Shown: positions 15,896 through 24,558, counted from the stretch's first letter. The stretch is DNA of 64,000 bases from Lentzea sp. NEAU-D7 (GCF_026242055.1 NZ_JAPJDL010000001.1:248001-312000); one strand, 5' to 3'. A program made the numbers and translations. Notes: generated by a model from the letters alone, not told the origin.

Positions 15896-16702
15896 TCAGC
15901 GGCGAACGGGTTCGCGGATGTGCCGGTCCTGGCGGATGACCTGCACCGGCACCACGGGTCCCTCCTCCGGCGCCTCCTCCGGCAGAGGGCACAGCAGCAG
16001 CTCGGCGTCGGCCAGGAGTGCCTGCGCCGCGCGGAGTTCTCCGGCGATGCGGTCGCGCTGCCCGCGCAGCGCGTCGATCCGCGCCTGCTCACGCTGCTGC
16101 CGCTCTGCCAATACGCGCATCGCCTCCGCCCGCCGCAACGCCATGGCCTGTTCGAAGTCCGCCTCGACCTGCTGACGCAGCCGCGCGGCCTGCTCGTCGA
16201 GCTCGCGCCGCCGGCGTTCGGCCTGCCGGGTCGTCGCTTCGACCTGCCGGTGCGCACGGTCCATGAGGTCGCGGTGCTCGGTCTCCATCTCCGCGCGGCG
16301 CCGGTCGAGGTCGGCCACCAGCTGTCCGGCCCGCTGCCGCAGCCTGTCGGCGGCCCGCTCGGCGTTCGCCCAGTGCTGCTCAGCGGCGGCGCGGGCGCGC
16401 GTGGTGATCTCCTCCGCCTCGGCGTGGGCCAGCTCGACCATGCGGCGCAGGCGTTCGGTGAGCGCGCCGGGGTCGACCGGGGTGCGGCAGATCCGGTCGA
16501 CGCGGGCGCGCAGCTCCGCGTTGTGCGTGCGAGCTTCTTCCAGCTGCCGGGCGAGGGACTCCGCGTGGGCGAGGGCGGCGTCGCGATCGGCGGCGAGCAG
16601 CCTCAGCTCCTCCTCGGTTCCCCGCACGTAGTCCTGGACCTGGTCGCGGTCGTAGCCGCGCCGCCGCAGGTCGAAATCGGTGCGCAGCGGCAACAACTCC
16701 AC
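15896..16702 (-). CDS. DivIVA-like coiled-coil protein
   Basis: 268 residues. GTG 16702 is preferred over GTG 16747 because a strong GGAGGGAGAA lies 5-6 bases upstream and the longer start would fall inside the Hsp20 terminator hairpin. The N-terminus (LRTDFDLRRRGYDRDQVQDYV) is a DivIVA/Wag31 membrane-binding motif. About 200 residues of Arg/Glu/Ala-rich coiled coil follow, then a Pro-rich tail. Wag31-type proteins organise polar growth; this shorter paralogue resembles accessory polarisome or coiled-coil scaffolds. It lies downstream of hsp20. The exact role is inference. Confidence 0.75.
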   Translation of the reverse strand: MELLPLRTDFDLRRRGYDRDQVQDYVRGTEEELRLLAADRDAALAHAESLARQLEEARTHNAELRARVDRICRTPVDPGALTERLRRMVELAHAEAEEITTRARAAAEQHWANAERAADRLRQRAGQLVADLDRRRAEMETEHRDLMDRAHRQVEATTRQAERRRRELDEQAARLRQQVEADFEQAMALRRAEAMRVLAERQQREQARIDALRGQRDRIAGELRAAQALLADAELLLCPLPEEAPEEGPVVPVQVIRQDRHIREPVRR

Positions 16703-16735
16703 TCTTGTTCTCCCTCCGGTCACCGGTGCGGCGAC

Positions 16736-16769
16736 GCCACCGGTCACGGCCCTGCCCGCGACCGGTGGC
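16736..16769 (-). terminator. Hairpin after hsp20
   Basis: GCCACCGGTC (16736-16745) and GACCGGTGGC (16760-16769) form a perfect 10-bp stem with a 14-base loop, 9 bases beyond the hsp20 stop codon. Its position argues against a DivIVA-like start at 16747. Confidence 0.65.
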
Positions 16770-16777
16770 GCCCGGTG

Positions 16778-17233
16778 TCACTTGCCTTTGACGGCGATGC
16801 GGCGCGGCTTGGCCGCCTCGGTCTTGGGAACGCGGACCGTGAGCACGCCGTCGGCCAGATCGGCCTCGATGCTGTCGGCGTCGACGTCGCGCGGCAGCGT
16901 GATCCCGTACGAGAACCGCCCGACGCGGCGGGTGCGGTGCCGGAACAGGCCCTGCCGTTCCTTCTCCCTCACCTCACCGCCGATGGACAGCTCGGTGCCG
17001 GCGAGGTCGACGACGACGTCGTCGCGCCGGACGCCGGGCAGCTCGACCTCGACCAGGTAGGCCTCGGCCGACTCGGTCACGTCGGCCGGCGGCGCCCAGG
17101 CCCGCACGGTGTCACCGACGGAACCCGCGACCGACTCCAGCACACTGCCCAGCCGGGCGTGCAGGTCCTCGAACTCGCGGAACGGATCCCACCGGCCGAG
17201 TGGGCCGGACGATCGCACAGCAGGCAACGCCAT
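16778..17233 (-). CDS. Hsp20/alpha-crystallin small heat-shock protein
   Basis: 151 residues from ATG 17233 with AGGAGGTG 6 bases upstream, an unusually strong ribosome site. The N-terminal arm has DPFREFEDLHARLG; the alpha-crystallin domain (about 48-140) contains VEVELPGVRRDDVVVDL and the GRFSYGITLPRDVDAD and VLTVRVPK segments, followed by a short basic tail. It is an ATP-independent holdase for unfolding proteins. I see no clear HAIR (HspR) site upstream. Confidence 0.92.
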   Translation of the reverse strand: MALPAVRSSGPLGRWDPFREFEDLHARLGSVLESVAGSVGDTVRAWAPPADVTESAEAYLVEVELPGVRRDDVVVDLAGTELSIGGEVREKERQGLFRHRTRRVGRFSYGITLPRDVDADSIEADLADGVLTVRVPKTEAAKPRRIAVKGK

Positions 17234-17456
17234 GGCTTCACACCTCCTATGAGAGCCGGACGATTTTCCGTTCTCCTAGACGAACTCGCGCACGCCGTTG
17301 TTCCCGGAGCCGAGCCACTCGGACTCGGTCGTCCGGGTGATCCGTGCCACGGACCGGCCGTGGCTGACCTTGCTGGTGGCCCACTGCTCCCCCGCCTCGC
17401 TGACCGCGAGTGGGTTCGGCCGCGCGGCCCGGACGCCGTCTCGCGCCGGAACGTGG

Positions 17457-18926
17457 TCACAGCGCCAGTTCGTCGCTCTTCGTCCAGCGTGCGAGCAGGA
17501 TGGAGGCGTCGTCCCGCAAGGCTTCGTTCTGGTGCGCCAGCACGGCTTTGATCAGCCGCCGGGCGGTCTCCGGTGGCGGGTGCTGCGCCGCGGCCTCCCG
17601 TTCGAGGAAGTCCGTCAGCCGGCTCTCGCCGAAGAGCTCGCCGGCGTCGTCGCGTGCCTCGGTGATGCCGTCGGTGTGCAGGACCAGCCAGTCGCCGGGC
17701 TGCAGCGTCTCCTCGGCGATGGTGAGCTCACCGGTTCCCCGGCCGAAGGGCGGCCGCCGCCCGCCGCCGAGACGTTTGACGACCCTGCCGGACCGCAGCA
17801 GCAGCGGTGGCGGGTGACCGGCGTTGAGGTAGCGCAGCCGCCCGCTGCCGAGGTCGAGCTCGGCCAGGACACCGGTGGCGAACGCGCCGTCGGGGAACTG
17901 GCCGCTGATCGTCTCGTCGATGGCGCGGGCCTGTTCGAACAGGCCGTGGCCCACGCGGCGGTTGCTCCGGCAAGCGGCCAGGGCCGCCGCGGCCACGAAG
18001 CCGCTGCGCAGGGTGTGCCCGACGGCGTCGAAGATGGCCAGTGAGGCCGACTCCGGCGACAACGTGTAGTCGAAGGCGTCGCCGCCGACCTCGTAGCAGG
18101 GCTCCAGCATGCCGGCGAGGGCGAAACCCTCGGTGGCCGCGGTGAGCGGGGGCAGCAGCTGCCAGATCAGGTCGGCCGCCGGGGTCCTCTGCCGCTGGAG
18201 GCGGATCGCGTCCAGGCCGTCGCCGTAGCCGGTGCTGACGGTGACCAGGTGGCCGATGAGCGCCGACAGCCAGCGGCACCACATGCGCAGCTCCGGGTCG
18301 TGCGGACCCACTCCTCCCGGCGGGGTCACCGCCAGGACGCCGAGGCGTTCCACGCCGTCCAGCAGCGGCACCCACAGCTGGTGCTGCCCGCCGGAGTCGC
18401 TGGTGAGCGTCTGCACCGTGCGGAACGCCCGCCCGGCCAGGCTCGTGTCCACGCCCAGGGGCGCGCGACGGGGGTCTTCCGGGTCGTGCAGCGGGTGCAA
18501 GGTCTGCTGGTCGTAGTCGACGAGGTAGATCGCGATCCGCAGCCCCAGCGCCCTGCCCGCGCGTGCCGCGGCCGCGGGGAGGCGCTCCGGTGGCGCCTTG
18601 TGCATGCCGTCGAGCAAGCCGACCAGGCCCGCCAGCGGACCGGTCCGCGGACCGCTGCCCCGTGCGGGGAAGGTGTAGGGCACCCGCTGCGGCCAGGTCA
18701 GTTCGTCGAGGCGCTCGTTGATCGCGTGCGCCAACATGTCGCGTTGCAACGCGGGCAACGGCATCAGGCCGTGCAGGTACGCCTCGACCTCCATGAGACC
18801 TGCCGCTCCGCCGAGAGCGAAGTACCGCGTCCACAACTGCTCGGGTGTCAGGCCCGACCTGCTGAAGGCGAGCGCCAGAGCGCGGCGCTGCTCGTCCTGC
18901 TGTGAGGCCTGCCGGTCGGAGGACAT
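17457..18926 (-). CDS. GAF-like/SpoIIE PP2C phosphatase (RsbU-type)
   Basis: 489 residues from ATG 18926. An N-terminal helical region precedes a GAF-like sensor (about 110-235). A SpoIIE/PP2C domain follows (about 255-485), with metal-binding motifs in YEVGGDAFDY, IFDAVGHTLRSG, LNAGHPPPLLL, LHTDGITEARD and LRDDASILLARW. It would dephosphorylate an anti-sigma-factor antagonist, releasing a stress sigma factor. It is a clear paralogue of the phosphatase at 40822-42036. It lies 5 bases downstream of a GAF-ANTAR gene, so the two probably form one operon. Confidence 0.88.
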   Translation of the reverse strand: MSSDRQASQQDEQRRALALAFSRSGLTPEQLWTRYFALGGAAGLMEVEAYLHGLMPLPALQRDMLAHAINERLDELTWPQRVPYTFPARGSGPRTGPLAGLVGLLDGMHKAPPERLPAAAARAGRALGLRIAIYLVDYDQQTLHPLHDPEDPRRAPLGVDTSLAGRAFRTVQTLTSDSGGQHQLWVPLLDGVERLGVLAVTPPGGVGPHDPELRMWCRWLSALIGHLVTVSTGYGDGLDAIRLQRQRTPAADLIWQLLPPLTAATEGFALAGMLEPCYEVGGDAFDYTLSPESASLAIFDAVGHTLRSGFVAAAALAACRSNRRVGHGLFEQARAIDETISGQFPDGAFATGVLAELDLGSGRLRYLNAGHPPPLLLRSGRVVKRLGGGRRPPFGRGTGELTIAEETLQPGDWLVLHTDGITEARDDAGELFGESRLTDFLEREAAAQHPPPETARRLIKAVLAHQNEALRDDASILLARWTKSDELAL

Positions 18927-18931
18927 GGTGA

Positions 18932-19654
18932 TCAGCGGTCCCGCCGGGAGGTGGAGCGCACCAGGGTGCCGGCCAGGTCGCGGAGCTTCTTGTTCTCCTC
19001 GCGGGCGCTCTTCGCCAGCACGGCGAAAGCGGTTCCCTCGTCGACGTGCTCACGCGCCATGACGATCCCCTTGGCGATGCTGATCATGTCGCGGCCGCGC
19101 AGCGCGTCCGCGAGTGCCTCGCTGAGCTTCGTGGCGTTCTCGAACGTCCGCACGTTGGCCACCAGGATCGCCGACTGCGCCGCGAACATCGTGAGCAGGT
19201 ACTCGTGCCGTTCCCCGAACGTGCCGGGCTCGCGGCCGTAGACCTTGATCGCGCCCAGCACGTCGCCTCCCGCGACCAGCGGCGCGCTCAACGCCGACCG
19301 CATGACCGAGTCCCCGGCGGCCGCGGCCCAGCGCGGCCACCGGCCGTCCCCGGCGATGTCGTCGACCCGCACCACGTGGCGCTGTTCCCACGCCGTCAGG
19401 CACGGCCCCTCCCCCAGGTCGTACTGGAGCCCGTCGAGGTGTTCCACGACCGGGTCGGTCGCTGCCTCGGTCGTCCTGCGGCCGTGCTCGTCGAGCAGTG
19501 ACACGCCCGCGCCCGCCGTGCCGGGAAGCGCTTCCCCTGCCAGGGAGGTCACCAGCTGCAACGCCGTGCCGACCGTCTCCCGCGACAGCAGCAGCCCCGA
19601 CATCCGCGCGGTCACGGCCGCCAGTTCGTCGGCCAGCGGCAGGTCGTGGTTCAT
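18932..19654 (-). CDS. GAF-ANTAR regulator
   Basis: 240 residues from ATG 19654 (a GTG at 19663 is possible but lacks ribosome-site spacing). The GAF domain (about 20-165) includes YDLGEGPCLTAWEQ and VRVDDIAGDGRWPRWA. The C-terminal ANTAR three-helix domain begins near ALADALRGRDMISIAKGIVM, with Ala/Gly-rich helix contacts and a basic end. ANTAR domains bind paired hexaloop RNA hairpins and prevent transcription termination. It is upstream of the SpoIIE phosphatase in the same operon. The signal sensed is unknown. Confidence 0.88.
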   Translation of the reverse strand: MNHDLPLADELAAVTARMSGLLLSRETVGTALQLVTSLAGEALPGTAGAGVSLLDEHGRRTTEAATDPVVEHLDGLQYDLGEGPCLTAWEQRHVVRVDDIAGDGRWPRWAAAAGDSVMRSALSAPLVAGGDVLGAIKVYGREPGTFGERHEYLLTMFAAQSAILVANVRTFENATKLSEALADALRGRDMISIAKGIVMAREHVDEGTAFAVLAKSAREENKKLRDLAGTLVRSTSRRDR

Positions 19655-19802
19655 TCGCGTCACACCTTCGGCACTGGCTCATCGCCTCTCCGGTGACGGA
19701 CGTGCACCGATGTCCCGGGCTTCCCTTCCACCGCCGCCCCAAACCGGCGGGCCGCGGCGGCGTTCTCCGCGCGCCGGGCTACGGCGTACGCGGGATGCGA
19801 GT

Positions 19803-19862
19803 GGGTGGACGGATACGCCCGACGTGGTCGCACAAGTCGTCCGGTTCAGTCAGGAGCCGGCC
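19803..19862. repeat. 60-bp element, copy 1 (second copy at 35752-35811)
   Basis: This stretch is closely similar to 35752-35811, sharing TGGACGG(G/A)TACGCC, TCGCAC and TCCGGTTCAG followed by GAGCCGGC, with small indels (4 bases net). It contains GGATAC preceded at 14 bases by GGAT, a SigB-like arrangement. The reading frame is not conserved between copies, which favours a regulatory or RNA element rather than a peptide. Confidence 0.5.
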
Positions 19863-19899
19863 AGACCACCTCCCGCCGGACCACGCGAGTCGGTCGCCG

Positions 19900-19925
19900 G
19901 GATGGGTGGTTCCCGGCGGGGGTAT
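19900..19925 (+). promoter_or_regulatory. SigB-like leaderless promoter (DUF2231 gene)
   Basis: GGAT (19900-19903), 16 bases, GGGTAT (19920-19925), 8 bases, ATG 19934. It matches GNNT-N14-16-GGGTAY, and no Shine-Dalgarno intervenes. Confidence 0.5.
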
Positions 19926-19933
19926 CCGCAGCC

Positions 19934-20515
19934 ATGAACCTTCACGAGGTGTTGCGGTCGGTGGAGAACCTCCGTGCCGCTGACCGGCCGGCGGGCGCGT
20001 TGGCGGCGGTCGCCCGGCGGCTGCTGCGGCCACCGGGCCTGCGCGAGGTGCTGCGCGGGTCCTGGCTCGGCCATCCGCTGCATCCCCTGGCGGTCACCGT
20101 GCCCATCGGGGCCTGGGCGTGCGCGTCGGTGCTGGACGCCCGACCGGGGAACGAGGACGCGGCACGGCGTCTCACCGGCATCGGACTGGCGGCGGCGCCA
20201 CCGGCCGTCCTGCTGGGGCTCTCGGACTACGACCGGCTGAACCGGCGCCAGCAGCGGGTCGGTGTGGTGCACGCGGTCGCCAACACGGCCGCGCTGGCCT
20301 GCTTCACCGCGTCCTACGCGGCACGACGGCAGGAGGCCCACGCCAGGGGGAAGGTGCTGAGCCTGCTCGGCATGGCGGTGCTGGGCGTCGGAGGTGCGCT
20401 CGGCGGGCACCTCGCCTACGCCCAGGGGGCCGGCGTGTTCCGCTGGCAGCGCCCGGCGGAGGACTCCAACGTGTACCCGCTCGAGGTCCGGCGGTCCACG
20501 CGGCGCGTCCGATGA
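19934..20515 (+). CDS. DUF2231 membrane protein
   Basis: 193 residues from ATG 19934. After a short cytoplasmic helix, SWLGHPLHPLAVTVPIGAW carries the conserved HPLHP of DUF2231 proteins. Four hydrophobic helices follow (about 50-68, 80-98, 112-130, 145-165) and the end has a conserved HLAYAQGAG segment. The family is often encoded next to Rieske or haem-type redox proteins, but none is here. A SigB-like promoter directly precedes it. Function unknown. Confidence 0.82.
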   Translation: MNLHEVLRSVENLRAADRPAGALAAVARRLLRPPGLREVLRGSWLGHPLHPLAVTVPIGAWACASVLDARPGNEDAARRLTGIGLAAAPPAVLLGLSDYDRLNRRQQRVGVVHAVANTAALACFTASYAARRQEAHARGKVLSLLGMAVLGVGGALGGHLAYAQGAGVFRWQRPAEDSNVYPLEVRRSTRRVR

Positions 20516-20820
20516 CCCCCGGCCCGGACGCGCCGTGCGTGTCCGGGCTCTGGTCAGCCGTCGTGGCCGTAGCGGCCGCCGCCGTCCAGGCCGGCGCCCG
20601 GACCGCCGGGGTCGCTCGCCTGGCGGCCGTGCAGACCGACCCGTTGCGGGAAAGCGCTCACCGCACGCTCGTCCAGCTGCACCTGGCCGACGGCAACCCG
20701 GCGCAGGCGTTGCGCCAGTACCAGACCTACCGGGCCCTGCTCCGCGCGGAACTCGGGCTCGAACCGTCCCCGCACATCCACGACCTCATGCGGCCGCTGC
20801 TGAAGAGCGCGCGCTGCTGA
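20512..20820 (+). pseudogene. Truncated SARP/AfsR-type regulator (BTAD remnant)
   Basis: A 102-codon frame whose second half (DPLRESAHRTLVQLHLADGN, then QALRQYQTYRALLRAELGLEPSP) is the C-terminal repeat of a bacterial transcriptional activator domain. The DNA-binding winged helix and first BTAD repeats are missing, and the N-terminal 35 residues are low-complexity. It overlaps the DUF2231 stop (ATGA), but a functional activator of this size is implausible. The best reading is a relic of a SARP gene whose 5' part was deleted. Confidence 0.7.
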
Positions 20821-20968
20821 GGAGGAGCGCGATGTCGGTGGTGCGTTCGGTCGCGATCAGGCCGATGTGGGAGTGGGTGGCCCGGTCCAGGTGGCGGAAC
20901 GCCGAACCTCGCTCGCCCCCAGGAATCCGCCAGCCCAGGAACGTCGCCCCCGCCTCGGCACCGACAGG

Positions 20969-21442
20969 TCAGCGGCGTCCAGCCGCCAGGACGACGAGGA
21001 ACTGGCCACCACCCGGCTCGACACCGGCGGTCACCGGCAGACCGGGCACCAGCCGGGAGAACCGGTCCACCAGCCAGTCCGCCACCTCGCGGGCGTCCTT
21101 CTCGGTCGGGCAGCGGCCCACCATCTCGCGGCCCCCCTTGCGTTCCAGCCTCCCGGCGACGGTGATCAGGGGCGCGGGTTCGGCCACGTGCAGGTGGTCC
21201 GGCCAGGCGATGACGACCTTGACCGCGCCCTTGCGGCTGTTGCAGCCGCGGTGCGCGAGCCGCTCGGTGACCTTGGCCTTCCGGTCGGCGGTCCTGCTGT
21301 CGACGCTGGGGCCTCGCGCGTCGTTCACCGACATGTCCGGGTCGACCGGCTCGTCGCACACCCAGCACCGCCAGCTGTCCCGCTCGGCCACGTCATCAAG
21401 TTGACTCACCTGCGCGAACCTAGTCCGCCCGGCCTTCACCAC
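20969..21442 (-). CDS. HNH-like zinc-finger protein
   Basis: 157 residues. CWVCDEPVDPD and a later RLAHRGCNSRKGAVK form the metal knuckle and terminal H/C residues of an HNH/recombination-endonuclease-type fold. Asn and His at the usual catalytic positions are partly preserved (HRGCNSRKG). The C-terminal 75 residues (WPDHLHVAEPAPLI, then ADWLVDRFSRLVPGLPVTAGV) look like a conserved actinobacterial family of unknown role. It is divergent from the P450/MarR remnant, with a 24-bp palindrome between them. Confidence 0.65.
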   Translation of the reverse strand: MVKAGRTRFAQVSQLDDVAERDSWRCWVCDEPVDPDMSVNDARGPSVDSRTADRKAKVTERLAHRGCNSRKGAVKVVIAWPDHLHVAEPAPLITVAGRLERKGGREMVGRCPTEKDAREVADWLVDRFSRLVPGLPVTAGVEPGGGQFLVVLAAGRR

Positions 21443-21459
21443 CGCCCGGCGGCCCAGAG

Positions 21460-21483
21460 ATTAAGTCAGTCGCTTGACTTAAT
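21460..21483. promoter_or_regulatory. 24-bp palindromic operator, MarR type
   Basis: ATTAAGTCA (21460-21468), a 6-base centre and TGACTTAAT (21475-21483) form a perfect palindrome in an AT-rich island between the HNH-like gene (minus) and the P450/MarR unit (plus). Size and symmetry fit a MarR-family dimer site. The adjacent MarR protein is the obvious candidate ligand. Confidence 0.6.
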
Positions 21484-21543
21484 GGCCAGCGATCTCCAAG
21501 CTGTGGGTGAGCGGCCGAACACGTGCTGCGAGAGGAGCCATTG

Positions 21544-21939
21544 GTGACGCAGGTCGAAGAACCTTTGCGATACCCGATTCCCGCCGGGAGAGCACTCGAC
21601 GCGCCTGAGGAGTGGGCACGGCTGCGTGATCGGTGCCCGGTCGCGCGCGTGACGCTGCCGAGCGGTGACGAGGCCGCGCTGGTGACCCGGTACGACGACG
21701 TCAAGCAGGTGCTGTCCGACCCCCGGTTCACCAGGACCGGCCCGGGCAGGGGTGCCAGGGTCTCCGCCGAGGACGGCGGGGTGTTCGACAGCGACATGGC
21801 GTCGGTGCTGCCGCAGCACGGCCCGGAGCACCTGCGGTGGCGGCGGATGATCGGCAAGTGGTTCACCGCCAAGCGGAAGACCCGCGCTGGCTCACGGCGG
21901 AGCAACGGCTGGCCTGGCTCGGCATGGTCCGCGTGCTGA
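21544..21939 (+). pseudogene. 5' fragment of a cytochrome P450 gene
   Basis: From GTG 21544 (GAGAGGAG 6-7 bases upstream) the first 112 or so codons are a P450 N-terminus: RYPIPAGRALDAPEEWARLRD, then LVTRYDDVKQVLSDPRFTR and GPEHLRWRRMIGKWFTAKR (helix C). At about 21880 the P450 homology stops and the DNA continues as a MarR gene in another frame; this frame then ends 60 bases later at 21939. The I helix, ExxR and haem-Cys regions are absent, so no P450 can be made. Confidence 0.85.
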
Positions 21940-22361
21940 CGCGGCTGCCCGCGGTCCTCGACGCCCAGCTGGAACGCGACGCCGGACTGTCCTTCTTCGA
22001 GTACCACGTGCTGTCGATGCTCTCCGAGGTCCCCGGCCACACCCTGCGCCTGAGCCGGCTCGCGCAGCTCACCAGTTCCTCGCTGTCCCGCCTTTCGAAC
22101 GTCGTCAAGCGCCTCGAAGGCCGCGGCCTGCTGCGCCGCGAGCCCGATCCCGGCGACGGCCGGGCCAGCCTCGCGGTCCTCACCGACGCGGGCACAGCCG
22201 CCGTCGAGCTGGCGGCACCCGGTCACGTCACCGCGGTCCGCGAGCTGGTCGTGGACCCCTTGGACCCGGCGCAGCTGACCGAGTTGCACGCCGCCCACGA
22301 ACGCATCCTCGGCCGGCTCGATCCCGCTTCCTCCACCCGGCCGGAATGGCTGGAGACCTGA
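21837..22361 (+). CDS. MarR-family regulator, 5' end replaced by a P450 fragment
   Basis: The frame from GTG 21837 gives 174 residues, but MarR homology starts only at about codon 15 (EDPRWLTAEQRLAWLGMVRVL). The first codons are P450 DNA read in another frame. GTG 21858 is a more likely start. The rest is complete: FFEYHVLSMLSEVPG, LSRLAQLTSSSLSRLSNVVKRL recognition helix, and the wing RREPDPGDGRASLAVLT. It is probably translated by read-through or re-initiation from the P450 ribosome site and may autoregulate through the palindrome at 21460-21483. The 3' end is 7 bases from the convergent LysR gene. Confidence 0.75.
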   Translation: MAADDRQVVHRQAEDPRWLTAEQRLAWLGMVRVLTRLPAVLDAQLERDAGLSFFEYHVLSMLSEVPGHTLRLSRLAQLTSSSLSRLSNVVKRLEGRGLLRREPDPGDGRASLAVLTDAGTAAVELAAPGHVTAVRELVVDPLDPAQLTELHAAHERILGRLDPASSTRPEWLET

Positions 22362-22368
22362 CCGCGAC

Positions 22369-23265
22369 TCAGCGCGACTTCCTCCTTTCCTGCCACCGCA
22401 CCAGCAAACCGAGTGCCCGCGCGACGACCGGCGAGTCGTCGTCGGCCCGCACGGCGGCCACGAGGTCGACGCCCTGGTTCCCCGTCAGCGGGCGGTAGGT
22501 CGCGCCCGCCACGCCGAGCTCCGCCACAGGTCGCGGCACCACGGCCACGCCCAGTCCGGCGGCGACGAAGGTGACCAGGGTCGAGGTCTCCGCCACCTCG
22601 TGGCGGATCCGAGGCTCGAACCCCGCCGCGCGGCACAGGTCCGTGACGATCCCGTGCATGACCGAACGGCCGTGCGACGCGTGCACGATCAGGTCCTCCT
22701 CGCGCAGGTCCTCGATCTTCAACCGCTTCCGCCGCGCCAGCTCGTGGTCCCCGGGCAACGCCACGATGAGCCGGTCGCGGCGCACGGCGGTCACCCGCAC
22801 CGCCGGGTCGTCGACCGGCGGCCGCAGCAGGGCGAGGTCGACGCGGCGGGCGAGCAGGGACTCGAGCTGGTCCGGTGCCAGCATCTCGCCCCGGAACACG
22901 AAGTCGACCGCCGGCAGCTCCTCCCGCAGGGCGCGCGCGAACGCGGGCAGCAGGCTGTAGGTGGCCGAGCCGACGCACCCCACGACCAGACGGCCCTGCA
23001 GTCCCTCGGCCACTCGCCGCGCCTCCGCACCGGCGTCGTCCACGGCGGCGAGCACGGCTCGGGCGCGGTCCAGGTAGACCGTCCCGGCGTCGGTGAGCTC
23101 GACCTTGCGGGTGGTGCGGTGCAGCAACGTCACCCCGAGCTCGGCCTCCAGCTGCTGGATCTGCTGGGAGAGCGGTGGTTGTGCCATGTGCAGGCGTTCG
23201 GCGGCGCGGCCGAAGTGCCGTTCCTCGGCGACCGCGACGAAGTAGCGCAGGTGACGGAGTTCCAC
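22369..23265 (-). CDS. LysR-type regulator of the beta-ketoadipate genes
   Basis: 298 residues. GTG 23265 is chosen because the family N-terminus VELRHLRYFVAVAEERHFGRA starts here although the frame is open upstream. The winged helix is at residues 1-60 with the QPPLSQQIQQLEAELG recognition helix, and the two-lobed periplasmic-binding-like effector domain is at about 90-295. It is divergent from pcaF across 78 bases that contain a T-N11-A-like dyad. By position it is a PcaQ/CatR-like activator responding to a pathway intermediate. I would not give a symbol. Confidence 0.85.
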   Translation of the reverse strand: MELRHLRYFVAVAEERHFGRAAERLHMAQPPLSQQIQQLEAELGVTLLHRTTRKVELTDAGTVYLDRARAVLAAVDDAGAEARRVAEGLQGRLVVGCVGSATYSLLPAFARALREELPAVDFVFRGEMLAPDQLESLLARRVDLALLRPPVDDPAVRVTAVRRDRLIVALPGDHELARRKRLKIEDLREEDLIVHASHGRSVMHGIVTDLCRAAGFEPRIRHEVAETSTLVTFVAAGLGVAVVPRPVAELGVAGATYRPLTGNQGVDLVAAVRADDDSPVVARALGLLVRWQERRKSR

Positions 23266-23302
23266 CGATTGATACCCCCGGAGTCTCAGCGCTTGCCAAA
23301 TG

Positions 23303-23318
23303 AGTATTTCTGAATATA
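23303..23318. promoter_or_regulatory. LysR-type operator in the divergent pca promoter
   Basis: AGTATT (23303-23308), TCTG, AATATA (23313-23318) is an imperfect AT-rich dyad with the T-N11-A spacing favoured by LysR proteins. It sits midway between the LysR gene and pcaF in otherwise GC-rich DNA. Confidence 0.5.
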
Positions 23319-23343
23319 ACCGCGCCGCACTAGCGTCAAGGGC

Positions 23344-24558
23344 ATGACCGACGTCGTGATCTGCGAACCCCTCCGCACCCCCGTCGGACGGTTCGGCGGT
23401 GCGCTCTCCTCGCTGAGCGCCGCCGATCTCGCCACCACCGTGCTCACCGAGCTGGTGCGGCGCACGGGCCTGCGCGAGGGCGATGTCGACGACGTCGTGC
23501 TCGGGCAGAGCTACCCGAACGGCGAGTCGCCCGCGATCGGCCGGGTCGCGGCGCTGGACGCGGGCCTCGGCACCGGCGTTCCCGGCCTCCAGATCGACCG
23601 CCGCTGCGGATCCGGGCTGCAGGCGGTGCTCTACGCGGCGGGTCAGGTCGCGACCGGCGCGGCGGACGTCGTCGTGGCGGGTGGTGCCGAGTCGATGTCG
23701 CAGGTCGAGCACTACGCGCTGGGACTGCGCACCGGTGTCCGCAGCGGTGGCGTCCAGCTCGCCGACCGCCTCGACCGGGCCAGGGAGACCGCCGGTGGCC
23801 GGTTCCACCCGGTGCCGGGCGGCATGCTCGAGACCGCGGAGAACCTCCGCCGCGAGTACGGGATCTCGCGCGTCGAGCAGGACGAGTTCGCGGTGCGGTC
23901 GCAGCGGCGCTGGGGTGCCGCCGACGAGGCGGGGCGGTTCGCGGACGAGCTCGTGCCGGTGACCGTGCCCGGCCGCCGCGGCAAGCCCGACCTCGTCGTC
24001 GACCGCGACGAGCACGCCCGCCCGGACACGACGCTCGAGGACCTCGCCGCGCTGCGACCGGTCAGGCTGAAGCTGGACCCGGAGTCCACGGTCACCGCGG
24101 GCAACGCGAGCGGCCAGAACGACGGTGCCGCGCTGTGCGTGGTCACCACCCGCGCCGAAGCCGAGAAGCGCGGCCTGAGGCCCGTGCTCGCCCTCAGGTC
24201 CTGGGCCGTCGCCGGGGTGGGGCCGGAGGTCATGGGCATCGGGCCCGTCCCGGCCACCGCCGCCGCGCTCGGCCGCGCCGGACTCACCCTCGACGACATG
24301 GACGTGATCGAGCTCAACGAGGCGTTCGCCGCGCAGGTGCTCGCCTGCCTGCGCGAGTGGAAGCTCGACGCGGAGGACGACCGGCTCAACCCCAACGGTT
24401 CCGGCATCTCGCTCGGGCACCCCGTCGGCGCGACCGGAGCGCGGATCCTGACGACCCTCGCGCACGAGATGGGCCGCCGCGGCAGCCGTTACGGCCTGGA
24501 GACGATGTGCATCGGCGGCGGCCAGGGACTCGCCGCCGTCTTCGAGGCGGTCCGCTGA
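23344..24558 (+). CDS. pcaF: 3-oxoadipyl-CoA thiolase
   Basis: 404 residues from ATG 23344. The thiolase I fold has nucleophile C88 in [11 protein letters not shown], the His in [12 protein letters not shown], and the second Cys in MCIGGGQG near the C-terminus, plus NEAFAAQ. It cleaves beta-ketoadipyl-CoA to succinyl-CoA and acetyl-CoA. The identity rests on the neighbours (enol-lactone hydrolase and both CoA-transferase subunits); as an isolated sequence it could be any acetyl-CoA acyltransferase. It overlaps pcaD by one base (TGATG). Confidence 0.88.
   Translation: MTDVVICEPLRTPVGRFGGALSSLSAADLATTVLTELVRRTGLREGDVDDVVLGQSYPNGESPAIGRVAALDAGLGTGVPGLQIDRRCGSGLQAVLYAAGQVATGAADVVVAGGAESMSQVEHYALGLRTGVRSGGVQLADRLDRARETAGGRFHPVPGGMLETAENLRREYGISRVEQDEFAVRSQRRWGAADEAGRFADELVPVTVPGRRGKPDLVVDRDEHARPDTTLEDLAALRPVRLKLDPESTVTAGNASGQNDGAALCVVTTRAEAEKRGLRPVLALRSWAVAGVGPEVMGIGPVPATAAALGRAGLTLDDMDVIELNEAFAAQVLACLREWKLDAEDDRLNPNGSGISLGHPVGATGARILTTLAHEMGRRGSRYGLETMCIGGGQGLAAVFEAVR

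Noticed and set aside
15334-16257. 307-residue N-terminal extension of the decarboxylase
   Set aside because: It is an open-frame artefact antisense to the DUF5709 gene; the PLP-enzyme fold starts at ATG 15333 and a promoter-like motif lies directly before it.
23266-24465. 400-residue extension of the LysR regulator
   Set aside because: This frame is antisense to the thiolase gene and has no homology; GTG 23265 gives the canonical LysR N-terminus.
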